From Galeopsis tetrahit (lineage: Eukaryota; Streptophyta; Magnoliopsida; Lamiales; Lamiaceae): a DNA stretch of 64,000 bases. The notes under the pieces are model-generated. The model saw only the letters and a list, made by a program, of their open reading frames with translations, searched no databases and was not told the origin of the DNA. The stretch is from NCBI GenBank assembly GCA_963675135.1, contig OY776121.1, positions 68,340,265 through 68,404,264 of the forward strand, written 5' to 3'. A program made the translations under genes and the position numbers. Of the stretch, positions 42,377 through 52,790 are shown in pieces (within the stretch, counting starts at the first letter, position 1; the number at the start of each line of letters is the position of its first letter).

Positions 42377-45300
42377 TCAGATTCTGAATGCAACATACAT
42401 CCTTGCTTTGATATTCATCATATGTTGATGATCAGTTATTCCTTCTTCTTTGATAATCTCCTTGTAATCAGGTTCTCCATTTTTCAGTCTTGGAGGTTCC
42501 CAATTTGGTTCTTCAGGACATAAGATCTTGGTTCCAGCACGAGCAGCAACTTGTGCTATGTCTTCCCAAAAATCTTTATCAATGTTCAACATGAACTCTT
42601 CAAAATCAGCAAATTCAGCTTCCTTGCTCGAATGATCACCAAACTTCCTCACAATGAAGTTTGCAATCTGCCATTTCTTCTTCAAATTTTTCCAGTGTTC
42701 CATATTTTCTGTTAGAACAATAAAATCCACAAAGTTCTCATCTTGAAAATTTTTATCAAATTCTTTTCCTTCAGCTTTCCTTTGAGCATTCAATTTCTTC
42801 TTCAAAGTAGCAACTTTATTATCAAATCTTGTTTTTAAGAACTTGATATCCTTTTCTTTCTTCTTTTTTAGCTCTGCTTCTTCAGCTTTCTTTTTCTTCA
42901 AAACTTCAAGTTTTTCTTGCTCTTCACTTGAAACACTAGCTTTCAATTTGCTCCTTGATCTGGTAAGTCTACCAGTTTCTTCTTCTTCTTGTTCTTCATC
43001 AGACAAGACTAACTTTCTCTTCTTCTGAATAGAACTTTCAGCAATATCAGGTCTCTTCTCAACAATTTCTTGACCTTGCTGTTTCTGTTGCTTCCTTAGT
43101 TTCAATTTCTCATTCAGAATTGCAATTTCTTCCTTCAATTCATCTTGACTCACAACCAACTGAGCTTGTTGTGACTGAGTTTGCTCCATTACTCTTCTTA
43201 TCTTATCTTCCCCCTTTTTGGCTTCATCATGCCACTCTTGCATGGGAGTTAAGTGTTGTTCCATCTTTTCATGCAACACCTTAGATAAGTTCTTCCCTTG
43301 AAGTCTATGGAGATCATAAATCTTAGACATTGTATGCTCCATAACTCTGTCAATTGAATTTTCAGAAATCATCTTATTCATTCTGTTAGTAGCTTCTTGA
43401 AACTTTTTCACAGCATCTTCCAATTTAGCTTGAAGCTCTGCATTCTGCTTTTTCAACATTTCAAAGTCAGAATTATCAGATTCCTTTTCAACAGGAACTG
43501 TTCTGATCTGTTCCTGCACATCCTCAGGAATAATAGGATCAGTAGAGTGTAATGGAATGCTTTCCATCTCTTCAGCATTTAAATCTTGATTTTCCAAGGC
43601 TTCTGTTTCTTCAATCACAACAGTGTTCTCAAACACTTCTGTTGCATTGTCAACATCCTCATCAATTTCCATACAATCTTTTTCAGCAGCATTCTCAGCT
43701 TCATCAACACCCTTCTCTTCACTTTCCATAAACAATTCATCATCTGCAGAAGGAGTTGCAACCTTTTCAACAGAATACTTTATTCCTGTCAATCTTTCAA
43801 CAAGGTGAACTACAGATTCTGGAGTAACTAGCTCAAGAAAAGAGTTAACACCCGCTGCTTGCATCTGCTCTGCTTCCCAATCATCAAAGATTGAAGCACC
43901 TCCCATACCTTCCATAATAGCCAAATTCTCTTTCAAAGTACTCCTCTTAAGATACACCCATGTGCCTATCCTAAGGAGTTTCTCAAACTCAACTGAGCTT
44001 TCATCCAATCCAGGAAATTGCTTCAACAAAGCTATCCTTAAATCTATCCTGATTCTATCCTCTTTATCACAGATAGTATAATCCATTAAATCAGCAGGTT
44101 TAGGAGTTATAAATTCAGGTTCAGGGGATGATGAAATGTCAATTGGTACAGTAGAAGGCTCAAATTCATGTTCAGTAGAGTGATCATGAACTTGTGTTGG
44201 GGAATGATGTGGTGAAGGTTGATGTGAAGTTTGATGTTGAGGACTAGAAATAGGAGTAGGATCAAAATTAGTGTTCTGAGGGGATGAATGGGGAGTGTTC
44301 TGAGACACAGAAAAATAGTGAGCGGATTGTCCAAAACATGAAGGTTGAGGGTTTTGGGTTTCAGCTGGGCTTGGTTCAGAGTTTGAAGGGGTAGGAGAGA
44401 CATCAACAAGCTTCCTCCTAGCACTTCTCCTCTTAGTTCTCTTATGTAAAGCAATAGGACAAGGAACACTAACCTCTTGCTCTTCTGAGCTTGATTGCAC
44501 CACAGTCTCAACAAATCTGACTGATGGCTCTGAGGCGGCTGTAGCAGACCTTCCTCTCCTTGGTCTAATACTGCTCGGATCATGCCTCGCCTTCGATCTA
44601 ATCTCGGGTTGATTGTCATCAGATCGGTACATTGAAGCTCCAGACTCTTGTGCTTCAAGTTCTTGAGGTTGTTCCAAGGGGTTCTCTTGTTCAAAACGAA
44701 CAAACTCCTTCTTCATCAAGAATTTTCCATGATGGAATTTCTTGGAATTACTCCAATACGGCTTCTTAACCAACTGAGGCAACAAGAAACTTAGCTTGTT
44801 TCCGAACCCTAATTTCGATTTAATCGAAAATTCCATAGTATCCTCATCGAACAAAACTTTGTCTTTCTCATTTAGCAGCCTTTCCAAGAAAAATCCTTGC
44901 CAATCACCTTGAACTCTGTCAATGATTGCAGCCATAATTCGAATCTTGGAACTTGATAAAGCATCCTGGCTATGATGTTGCCCTAACAAGCACTTTCCGG
45001 CTATGTCCATCAAAAACTGCAGACCAGTAGGAAGAACATCCTTCTTCAGATTAGTCAAGGACTCTGTTTCAACACCTGACCATCTTCCTACACATTCCTT
45101 CTCCTCTCCAGCTTTGTATTTCATAATGTCCACTGGGCCTTGAGGCAAATCCAACATCACTTCTAGGATTTCCCTTGTAATAGTGACCTTATGCCCAGAA
45201 AGCATGGAGTGAACACCATTGCTATCTCCTTTGAGTTGCATATAAAATTCCATAGCCTCCGGTTCATAGACATTTAGTGGAGATGATTCCAGAAATTTCC

Positions 45301-45469
45301 GCAGCCCACACTCCTCGCACATTGTCAAAATGGCTTGATTTTCAGCATTGTGTCGGCCATTGAAATAAACAACATTTTCTACAAAAATGCCCTTTTCTCG
45401 AACCCAGAAATTTGAATCAAATGTTCCTGCAACTTCGTTAGATTCACTAATAATATTGATAGTTGCCAT
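42377..45469 (-). CDS. Third ORF of element B (accessory protein after pol), intact
   Basis: ATG at 45469; 1,030 residues, uninterrupted. The N-terminal globular part (about 1-240) is shared with element A: FWVREKGIFVENV, MDIAGKCLLG, IMAAIIDRVQGDWQGFF. Residues about 260-470 are Ser/Pro/Gln-rich and disordered. About 470-580 is a second conserved block (LLRIGTWVYLKR, MEGMGG). Residues about 670-800 are coiled coil (KKQNAELQAKLEDAVKKF, VVSQDEL), followed by KKRKLVLSDEEQEEEE and a Lys/Glu-rich helix to about 920. I see no signal peptide or transmembrane helix. Position after pol is that of the env-like ORF in Sireviruses, but the features suit an intracellular, possibly nuclear, coiled-coil protein. 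Function unknown. Confidence 0.85.
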   Translation of the reverse strand: MATINIISESNEVAGTFDSNFWVREKGIFVENVVYFNGRHNAENQAILTMCEECGLRKFLESSPLNVYEPEAMEFYMQLKGDSNGVHSMLSGHKVTITREILEVMLDLPQGPVDIMKYKAGEEKECVGRWSGVETESLTNLKKDVLPTGLQFLMDIAGKCLLGQHHSQDALSSSKIRIMAAIIDRVQGDWQGFFLERLLNEKDKVLFDEDTMEFSIKSKLGFGNKLSFLLPQLVKKPYWSNSKKFHHGKFLMKKEFVRFEQENPLEQPQELEAQESGASMYRSDDNQPEIRSKARHDPSSIRPRRGRSATAASEPSVRFVETVVQSSSEEQEVSVPCPIALHKRTKRRSARRKLVDVSPTPSNSEPSPAETQNPQPSCFGQSAHYFSVSQNTPHSSPQNTNFDPTPISSPQHQTSHQPSPHHSPTQVHDHSTEHEFEPSTVPIDISSSPEPEFITPKPADLMDYTICDKEDRIRIDLRIALLKQFPGLDESSVEFEKLLRIGTWVYLKRSTLKENLAIMEGMGGASIFDDWEAEQMQAAGVNSFLELVTPESVVHLVERLTGIKYSVEKVATPSADDELFMESEEKGVDEAENAAEKDCMEIDEDVDNATEVFENTVVIEETEALENQDLNAEEMESIPLHSTDPIIPEDVQEQIRTVPVEKESDNSDFEMLKKQNAELQAKLEDAVKKFQEATNRMNKMISENSIDRVMEHTMSKIYDLHRLQGKNLSKVLHEKMEQHLTPMQEWHDEAKKGEDKIRRVMEQTQSQQAQLVVSQDELKEEIAILNEKLKLRKQQKQQGQEIVEKRPDIAESSIQKKRKLVLSDEEQEEEETGRLTRSRSKLKASVSSEEQEKLEVLKKKKAEEAELKKKKEKDIKFLKTRFDNKVATLKKKLNAQRKAEGKEFDKNFQDENFVDFIVLTENMEHWKNLKKKWQIANFIVRKFGDHSSKEAEFADFEEFMLNIDKDFWEDIAQVAARAGTKILCPEEPNWEPPRLKNGEPDYKEIIKEEGITDHQHMMNIKARMYVAFRI

Positions 45470-46759
45470 TTGTAGAATTTTGTAGAGAATAGATTTTTTC
45501 AGTAATTATGAGTTTATGAGCTTTCCAGAAATGAACTCGTAAGAAAGAAGACGATGAAGAGTGATCGTTTTTGTCAAATTCAAAACCAATCTAGGGCTAG
45601 GATTGAATTAGATTATCACAAAGAATGGTTGAGATTAAGTCTCGAAATTCGTGTTTAACAAGAACTGTTCATATTCTAGTACCATTCTTAATTTTGGAGC
45701 TAATTTGTGTTTGATAAATACACCACAGTTTTTAGGTTAGAAATAGAAGAGTGTACTAATCTTCTCTATTAGTAATCTAAAACTTGAACAATTTTTGACT
45801 TAGAGAATTCTAAACCAAAAGACTGTTCTGATGCAAATCAGCACAGTAGTTTCCAAAACAATTTCTCTTCATTTTCTTACTAGTATTTAAAGAAAATTTC
45901 ACTTATCTGGATCAGCTGAGTACTGTGATCACTGAGTAACCTTTTTAGAAATCAGATCAGTAGATGAATCAGCATAGTAGATTTCAGATCAGTAGATGGG
46001 TCAGCACAGTAGTTTCAGATCAGTACCCAAATTTCCTGATTTCACCTTTTTGATATCAGCACAGTAATCCTCAGATCAGTACTGTGTCAGATTAGTAGAA
46101 TTATGTAGACAGATTAGTAGTGAACCAATCTTTCTGTAGACAGATTAGTCAGTAATCAGATTAGTTCTGTAGAATAACTGAGTTGTAATCAGATCAGTAC
46201 TGTAGACAAAGAAGCTTTGTAATCAGTACAGTTCTGTAGACAAATCAATTTATTAATCAGAATATATCTGTAGACTGCTATATCCTGTAATCAGATCAGA
46301 TTAGTAGACTTTTCAAATTTGTAATCAGATCAGTTCAGTAGACTTTTCAAATCTGTAATCAGATCAGTTCCCCCTTCAGTGGAGAATTCCTTTTCTGTGC
46401 CTGTTTCACCTTGGTAAAAGTGTTAGTTCATGAGATATAAGTGCAAAACAGTACAAATTAGTAACAATGTGTTTAATTTAATGATCACATCAAGGTTTAA
46501 GCTAAAGTGACTTAGTGTTCTGAGTCAACAAAAGGATCTTTAAGAAATCACAAATTCCCCCTTAATGTGTGTTCTCAGTGTCCCTCAGCTTTACCAGCTT
46601 CCTCATCGGGATTAAGGTCACTTTAGTAACCTTGTTACCTGTTTTAGTGATCTGACATAGGGTTGTCTCTTCTGGATTTTGAGTTTTGATGTACTGCTCT
46701 TAGTTTCTGCTTCATATCCTTCTTGGTATAAGATCAGTACCTGAAATGTTAGCACAGTT
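45470..46759. other. Untranslated spacer between pol and third ORF of element B
   Basis: About 1.3 kb without a coding frame. From 45,930 to 46,380 it is dense in CAGATCAGTA/AGATCAGTTC words and TGTAGAC, the same GATCAGT core that fills the LTR U3. It ends with the leader of the third ORF. Confidence 0.6.
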
Positions 46760-49700
46760 CTATATACAAACAGAATCCATATCTATCAATCCTAAACTAA
46801 TGCACAATTCTCTGAATCTCACTTCAGCCAATGGTTTTGTAAAAATGTCAGCTCTTTGAATAACAGTGTGAATCTTTTCCATTCTAATATTCTTCTTTTC
46901 AACATGATCCCTAATAAAGTGATGTCTAATGTCAACATGCTTGCATCTAGTATGTAAAACGGGATTTTGTGTGATGGCAATAGCACTATTACTGTCACAA
47001 TATATAGGTACATTAGATTCTACAACATTGTAGTCTCTGAGTTGTTGTATTAGCCAAAGAAGCTGACTACAACAACTACCTGCAGCCATATATTCTGCTT
47101 CAGTAGTAGAAGTTGCCACACTTGTTTGTTTCTTTGAAAACCATGAAATGAGCTTAGTTCCTAAGAATTGACATGAACCTGAAGTAGATTTTCTATCTAT
47201 TTTGCAACCTCCAAAGTCCGAGTCTGAATAACCACTTAAAGATATATCATCATCTGCAGAATACCATAATCCTCGATTAATGGTCCCCTTTAGATATTTC
47301 AATATCCTTTTGGCAGCTTCCAGATGACTTTCCTTGGGGTTTGCTTGAAATCTTGCACATACTCCAACAGAAAAAGCAATATCAGGTCTGCTGGCAGTTA
47401 GATAGAGTAGAGAGCCAATTAAAGCACGATAGTGAGGTTGGTCAGAAGACTTACCTCCTTCATCAGGATCCATTCTGTATGTAGGTTGCATGGGCACACC
47501 AACTGTCTTACAGGTTTTAATACCAAATTTATCTAGCAAATTCTTAGTGTACTTTGCTTGATTTATAAAGATACCTTCTGGAGTTTGTTTTACTTGAAGA
47601 CCAAGAAAATATGTCATTTCTCCCATCATAGACATTTCAAATTTACTTTGCATGAGTGTAGAAAAGCTTTCACTCAAGGTTTTGTTGGGTGATCCAAAGA
47701 TAATATCATCCACATAAATTTGAACAAGTAATATATCATTACCTTCTTGTCTTCTAAACAAAGTTCTATCAACCTTGCCTTTAGTAAAACCATATTCAAG
47801 TAAGAATAGAGAAAGAGTATCATACCAGGCTCTTGGGGCTTGTTTCAATCCATAGAGTGCTTTCTTTAACCTGTATACTTGGTGACTATTCACTTCAAAA
47901 CCAGGTGGTTGTTCTACATACACTTCTTCAGCAAGTATACCATTCAAAAATGCACTTTTCACATCCATTTGATACACAGTAAATTTCATATGTGCAGCAT
48001 AAGCAAGGAACAATCTTATAGCTTCTAGTCTAGCTACAGGGGCAAAAGTTTCATCATAATCAATACCCTCAGCTTGAGAGTAGCCCTGAGCAACTAATCT
48101 AGCTTTGTTTCTAACTACAAGATCATTTTCATCCCTTTTGTTCTTGAAAATCCACTTAGTGCCTACAACATTATGATTACTAGGTCTATCAACAAGTTCC
48201 CAAACTTCATTTCTAGTGAACTGATTAAGTTCTTCCTGCATGGCTATAATCCAGTTACTATCACTTAAAGCTTCAATCACAGTTTTAGGCTCAATAGATG
48301 ATAGAAAACAACACCAGCAAAATAGAGACTTACTAGGTTCTTCCTTGGAATCAAACAATTGTTTTCTAGTTTTAACACCTATACTTGAATCACCTAGAAT
48401 CAGATCAGTAGAATGAGCAGACTTCCATGTCCTTCTATTCTTAACAGAAATGCTATCATCATTTACATCATGCACATCATCATGCAGATCAGTATTATTT
48501 ATATCAGCAGATTTGTTCATAGGGGAGCAGTCATTCAATTCTGGTATATCAGAAGTTTTAGAAGACTCACCTTTGTCTTTTACCTTTTCTTTATCAGAAT
48601 CTTGATCTAGAACTTTTAGGAAATGATTATATGCTTGTACAGATTCATATATTCCTGTATCATCATCTTCAATGTTGATTTGGAGCTGTAATTTGTCAAT
48701 TTTCTTACTGAGCTGATGATCAGCAGTGTCCTGCACATTCTCATAAAAGACAACATGGGGTGTTTCTTCCACACATAGGGTAGAGTAATTAAACACTCTA
48801 AATGCTTTGCTTACAGAAGAGTATCCTAAGAATATTCCTTCATCAACTTTTGCATCAAAAGCATTTAATTTACTTTTGCCATTGTTATGTATGAAACACT
48901 TACATCCAAAGATATGAAAATAAGAAACTCTTGGTTTTCTGCCTTTCCATACCTCATAAGGTGTTTTACCATGCACCTTATTAAGAGCACTTCGATTTTG
49001 GGAGTGGCAAGCTGTGTTAATAGCTTCTGCCCAAAATTTCCGAGGTGTGTTGAATTCTGCAATCATGGCTCTGCAAGCTTCTTTTAGTGTTCTGTTTCTC
49101 CTTTCTGCAACACCATTTTGTTGAGGGGTTCTGGCTGCACTTGTCAAATGCTGTATGCCAGACTTAGAACAGTAGTCAGAGATGTAACAATTAATAAATT
49201 CAGTCCCCTTGTCACTCCTAATCTTGACAATGGGATGACCTTTTTCAACCTGCAACCTCTTCAATAGATCTGGAAGTAGTGTTTGTGTGTCACTCTTTTT
49301 GTGTAGAAAGACTACCCAAGTAAACTTAGAGTAATCATCTACTACAACTAGAGTATACCTTCTTCCATTCAATGTAGGAGGGTTGATAGGACCATGAAGA
49401 TCCATATGCAAGAGTTCTAAAACTCTGCTTGTTGAAAGAGTTGGAATGGACTTAAATGAAACCTTTACCTGTTTACCTTTTTGACAGGAATCACATACTT
49501 GTGATTTGGAATAGATTTCATTAGGAATGCCTTCAACAAGATGTTCTCTAGCAATCTTGTTGATTATCTTAAAGTTCAGGTGGCAGAGGCGCTTATGCCA
49601 GAGCCAACTATTTTCTTTAGGACTCTTAGTAATAAGACAAGCATTCTTAGGACAACTATTCCAATTCACAATGTATACACTTCCTTGTCTTGTGCCAACA

Positions 49701-50041
49701 AGTAGAACATTGTGAGTCCTTTTGTCTATTATTTCACATCTTCTGGTCTTGAACTGAACTTTGTATCCCCTGTCACAGAATTGAGATACAGATAACAAAT
49801 TATATTTCAAACCTTCAACATAGGAGACATCTTGGATTTCAACATCTCCATTCTTGATGAATCCAAATCCTTTTGTGATTGCTATTAGGCTATCATCAAA
49901 GATGACTTTTGGTCCTTCCTTCTCATGATAGTTAGTAAGTAAGGCCTTGGTACCAGTCATGTGGTGTGAACACCCACTGTCTATGTACCAGGTCTCACCA
50001 ACTGAACCACCCTTCTTGTATAAGTCCAGTCGATCCTGCAA
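46760..50041 (-). CDS. Copia pol: protease, integrase, RT, RNase H (element B), intact
   Basis: 1,093 codons open from 50,041, where the first codon is TTG, so it is not an independent start; it must be reached from gag. Protease DSG at residues 21-23 (WYIDSGCSHHMTG). HHCC finger H149, H154, C183, C186. Integrase catalytic D214, D277, E313 (HMDLHGP, RSDKGTEF, NGVAERR). RT D693 (QMDVKSAF) and YVDD 776-779. RNase H D940, E983, D1016 (GYSDSDFGG, TEAEYMAAG, YCDSNSAI). All expected catalytic residues are present, which, with near-identical LTRs, suggests enzyme competence. It makes cDNA from the element RNA and integrates it. Confidence 0.93.
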   Translation of the reverse strand: MQDRLDLYKKGGSVGETWYIDSGCSHHMTGTKALLTNYHEKEGPKVIFDDSLIAITKGFGFIKNGDVEIQDVSYVEGLKYNLLSVSQFCDRGYKVQFKTRRCEIIDKRTHNVLLVGTRQGSVYIVNWNSCPKNACLITKSPKENSWLWHKRLCHLNFKIINKIAREHLVEGIPNEIYSKSQVCDSCQKGKQVKVSFKSIPTLSTSRVLELLHMDLHGPINPPTLNGRRYTLVVVDDYSKFTWVVFLHKKSDTQTLLPDLLKRLQVEKGHPIVKIRSDKGTEFINCYISDYCSKSGIQHLTSAARTPQQNGVAERRNRTLKEACRAMIAEFNTPRKFWAEAINTACHSQNRSALNKVHGKTPYEVWKGRKPRVSYFHIFGCKCFIHNNGKSKLNAFDAKVDEGIFLGYSSVSKAFRVFNYSTLCVEETPHVVFYENVQDTADHQLSKKIDKLQLQINIEDDDTGIYESVQAYNHFLKVLDQDSDKEKVKDKGESSKTSDIPELNDCSPMNKSADINNTDLHDDVHDVNDDSISVKNRRTWKSAHSTDLILGDSSIGVKTRKQLFDSKEEPSKSLFCWCCFLSSIEPKTVIEALSDSNWIIAMQEELNQFTRNEVWELVDRPSNHNVVGTKWIFKNKRDENDLVVRNKARLVAQGYSQAEGIDYDETFAPVARLEAIRLFLAYAAHMKFTVYQMDVKSAFLNGILAEEVYVEQPPGFEVNSHQVYRLKKALYGLKQAPRAWYDTLSLFLLEYGFTKGKVDRTLFRRQEGNDILLVQIYVDDIIFGSPNKTLSESFSTLMQSKFEMSMMGEMTYFLGLQVKQTPEGIFINQAKYTKNLLDKFGIKTCKTVGVPMQPTYRMDPDEGGKSSDQPHYRALIGSLLYLTASRPDIAFSVGVCARFQANPKESHLEAAKRILKYLKGTINRGLWYSADDDISLSGYSDSDFGGCKIDRKSTSGSCQFLGTKLISWFSKKQTSVATSTTEAEYMAAGSCCSQLLWLIQQLRDYNVVESNVPIYCDSNSAIAITQNPVLHTRCKHVDIRHHFIRDHVEKKNIRMEKIHTVIQRADIFTKPLAEVRFRELCISLGLIDMDSVCI

Positions 50042-50073
50042 GGTAGTGATCTTAATAATTTAGGTACCCTAGT

Positions 50074-50646
50074 TTATTGGGGTCCTTGGGGGTTAGTAGT
50101 GAGAGGTACCCAAATGAACATTGAGGATTTGAATAAATGGGACCTCTTCAGTTTCCTTCCAAATTTATCACAGAACAGTACTTTATTAACCAGTTCAGAG
50201 TTATCAGCAGACTTAGGATCTATTTTTCTGAGATAGCCTTTCCTTGGTTCTATCCCTTTTTCAGTAAGATCAGTATGTCTGTAATAGTTTGAATATGGTC
50301 TAAAAGCATGTGGACCATACGGCTTATAGATGCGTTTTGGTCTTTCCTCACCAATGATATTATAAGATAAAGGTGGAGGATAAAGAACAGGTTTGTTATG
50401 ATAATGAGGCACAAATCTCCTAGGTTTAGTTGAATACAGCTGAGACTGCCTTATAAAAGGAGGTCTAGGCTGTTCCCAACTTGCCTGTGCTTGTCTTGAC
50501 CTACTGTTCTGAGTTTGTCTCTTCTGATACCAGGACTGATCTGATCTGGTCAGAGGAGTATAACTCTTCTGGTATGGTCTTGACTGTACTGGTCTTAATA
50601 CATTCTTCATTTTACCATTCTTGGTAGTAGGAGGGATGTATTTAGG
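50074..50646 (-). CDS. Gag C-terminal extension of element B, after an in-frame TAG
   Basis: Same frame as gag and directly beyond its TAG (50,647-50,649). It is open for 190 codons: Arg/Gln/Tyr-rich, RQSQLYS, NKVLFCDKFGRKLKRSHLF and MFIWVPL..NPQGP. Element A encodes the homologous stretch as the uninterrupted C-terminus of its gag (RQSQLYA, IWFCDARGKQLKCSRLF, MYMWVPK), so the TAG is either a mutation in B or a read-through signal. It ends in TAA; pol continues in another frame after a short spacer. Confidence 0.7.
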   Translation of the reverse strand, partial: PKYIPPTTKNGKMKNVLRPVQSRPYQKSYTPLTRSDQSWYQKRQTQNSRSRQAQASWEQPRPPFIRQSQLYSTKPRRFVPHYHNKPVLYPPPLSYNIIGEERPKRIYKPYGPHAFRPYSNYYRHTDLTEKGIEPRKGYLRKIDPKSADNSELVNKVLFCDKFGRKLKRSHLFKSSMFIWVPLTTNPQGPQ

Positions 50647-52629
50647 CTATACTTTGAGTTTTGGATCATCATCATAAGTAATAGGTTCTTTTCCTTTATC
50701 TATTTGCAAAGAACTTGTACTAGCTCCATTAGTGTTCTTAAATTCTGAAGTAGATGAACTAGGCAGATCAGTACCTATTCCACTTTTATCATTTGGAGCT
50801 CTATATCTGTCTGAGATAGTTTGATTAATCTTAGTAGAGTTAATCATCCCAGATAGCTTTCGATCTAGGCTCACTACTTCAGATTCTAAGAATCTATTGC
50901 GCTCTTCAAGTTTTTCACATTTAATCTTTAAATCATTGAATTCATTAGTCTCTTTAGCTTGAGTTTTAAGCATTCCCTGATATAGTTTGTCAATGGATGC
51001 ATATTTTTCTTGGAGTTGAGACAACTCTTCTGATAGCCTTGCATTTATGACAGCTATATTAGGATCTACTTTTGACTGAGCTTCTTTCAGATTAATGATT
51101 TCTTGCTTTAAAGATATATTCTCATCACTAATTTCAATGAATGCTTTGTTAGCTTGTAGAAGGTCTTCTTCAGTCACTTCTTGGGAATGATGAAGACTAC
51201 TTCCTACACTGCTAACAGCAGCATCACTTTCATCAGTGTCAGAATTGTTACAGGATTGAAAAGAGTTAGCAGATGATACCTCATCATTTATTTTGGCCAT
51301 CATTACCAGTCCATCATCTGCTATGAAGGCTTCATCTTCATTGCTAGAGGGGTAGTCAGATGAAGACGATGGCAACTCTTCTGATTCCGAATCAGAATCA
51401 TTGTAAGCCATCATTGCCTTCTTACCCTTGGCATATTTTCGATCTCTTCTGGCTTTCCTTTCTTCTCGATCTTCAGAACTCAGATCAGGACATTCATAAG
51501 CATAATGACCTGGCTTATCACAATTATAGCAAACAGGATTGTTAGAAGTTCTTTTAGGAGGAGAATGTTTTCTGTTCCTGTCATGCTTATCAATTGAGTT
51601 CCTGTCTTTCTTATCAGAATACTTTCTATCCCTCTTATCAGATGAGTTCCTATCTCTTCTGTTCTCATTAGAGATCTCATCCCTTCTTTCAGAAGAGTTT
51701 TGATCCCTTCTGTTCACAGAAGAGTCCCTGTTACTAGAACCCTTAGTTTCCTTATAGAATCTTTTGTATCTACCATACCTCTTATTGAGTTTATCAAATC
51801 TTTTGATCATAAGGCTCATCTGATCTTTCAGACTAAGATCAGAACTATCTAGTTCATCTTTTATGCTTGAGGGCTTAGACTTAGATGATCTAGACCCCTT
51901 AGAGGTAGAGGCTTTAAAAGCTATGTCCTTAGAGGCATCCTTATCCTTATGAATCACAGTAATAGGATCTTCTTCATCTAACTCAAACTCATGTGCCTTA
52001 AGTGTTTGGAACATAGTTTCTGCTGGCCAAGAATCAATGTCTTGTGTGGTTTTAATGATCATCTTGACCATTTTCCACCTTTCATCCAAAGCTTTCAAGA
52101 TTCTCAAGTTAACTTCTCTGTCAGTATAAGTCTTGCCTAGCACATCAAGATCATTCATGATTTTGGTAAATCGAGTATCCAATTCATCAATTGATTCTCC
52201 TGGCTTCATCTTAAATGATTCAAACTTTTGGACAGCTGTGGATAATTTGCTTTCTTTGATCAGTGTAGTACCTTCACAAAGAATAGCCAATTTGTCCCAC
52301 ATTTGCTTTGCAGTCTTACATTTTAACACTTTACCAAGATACTCATTTGGCAAGGTGTGTAAAATATAATTCTTAGCAAGACTATCCAAATTGTTTTGTC
52401 TCATTTCTTCAGAAGTCAGTTCTGACCTTGGTTTAGGGACCAGTGCTCCAACTGGTTGAGAAGGATCCAGAACAGCAGTGTTCTCCACCATGGTGACAAT
52501 TGGTCCTTCAGTCACCACAGACACCATTAGATCATGGGTTGAGCTAAAGATGGCCTCCATCCTAAGCTTCCAGTAGTCATAATCTGCAATCTTGAACTTA
52601 GGCAGTTTGTTCACATTAGTGTCATCCAT
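50647..52629 (-). CDS. Gag of element B (capsid, zinc knuckle, coiled coil)
   Basis: ATG at 52629; 660 residues. The copia gag domain is at about 8-220 (KLPKFKIADYDYWKLRM, LHTLPNEYLGK, DELDTRFTKI). An RD-repeat linker lies at about 300-355 (repeats of RDRNSSDK type). The CCHC zinc knuckle is C367, C370, H375, C380, complete unlike element A. Acidic then coiled-coil sequence follows to the TAG. It forms the particle that packages element RNA. Confidence 0.9.
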   Translation of the reverse strand: MDDTNVNKLPKFKIADYDYWKLRMEAIFSSTHDLMVSVVTEGPIVTMVENTAVLDPSQPVGALVPKPRSELTSEEMRQNNLDSLAKNYILHTLPNEYLGKVLKCKTAKQMWDKLAILCEGTTLIKESKLSTAVQKFESFKMKPGESIDELDTRFTKIMNDLDVLGKTYTDREVNLRILKALDERWKMVKMIIKTTQDIDSWPAETMFQTLKAHEFELDEEDPITVIHKDKDASKDIAFKASTSKGSRSSKSKPSSIKDELDSSDLSLKDQMSLMIKRFDKLNKRYGRYKRFYKETKGSSNRDSSVNRRDQNSSERRDEISNENRRDRNSSDKRDRKYSDKKDRNSIDKHDRNRKHSPPKRTSNNPVCYNCDKPGHYAYECPDLSSEDREERKARRDRKYAKGKKAMMAYNDSDSESEELPSSSSDYPSSNEDEAFIADDGLVMMAKINDEVSSANSFQSCNNSDTDESDAAVSSVGSSLHHSQEVTEEDLLQANKAFIEISDENISLKQEIINLKEAQSKVDPNIAVINARLSEELSQLQEKYASIDKLYQGMLKTQAKETNEFNDLKIKCEKLEERNRFLESEVVSLDRKLSGMINSTKINQTISDRYRAPNDKSGIGTDLPSSSTSEFKNTNGASTSSLQIDKGKEPITYDDDPKLKV

Positions 52630-52776
52630 GTTTGATTAGACAAATAGGATCAGTAGTATAGCAGATAGATTTCAAGTATTCAGATAGTGATAGATATCAA
52701 GAAAGAGTAGCAAGATCAGTAAGTTTTCCCTCAAGATCTGCAAGGTTATCAAGGAACAGCAGTCCAAAGAACTACT

Positions 52777-52788
52777 GCTCTGATACCA
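52777..52788 (-). other. Primer binding site of element B (tRNA-iMet)
   Basis: The minus strand reads TGGTATCAGAGC two bases inside the 5' LTR, identical to element A. Confidence 0.92.
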
Positions 52789-52790
52789 CT

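Noticed and set aside
42843..43831. Plus-strand Ser/Phe-rich frames
   Set aside because: They are antisense to the Lys/Glu-rich coiled coil of the third ORF of element B.
42377..45469. Calling the third ORF an envelope gene
   Set aside because: No signal peptide, transmembrane helix or fusion-like segment is visible, so position after pol alone is not enough.
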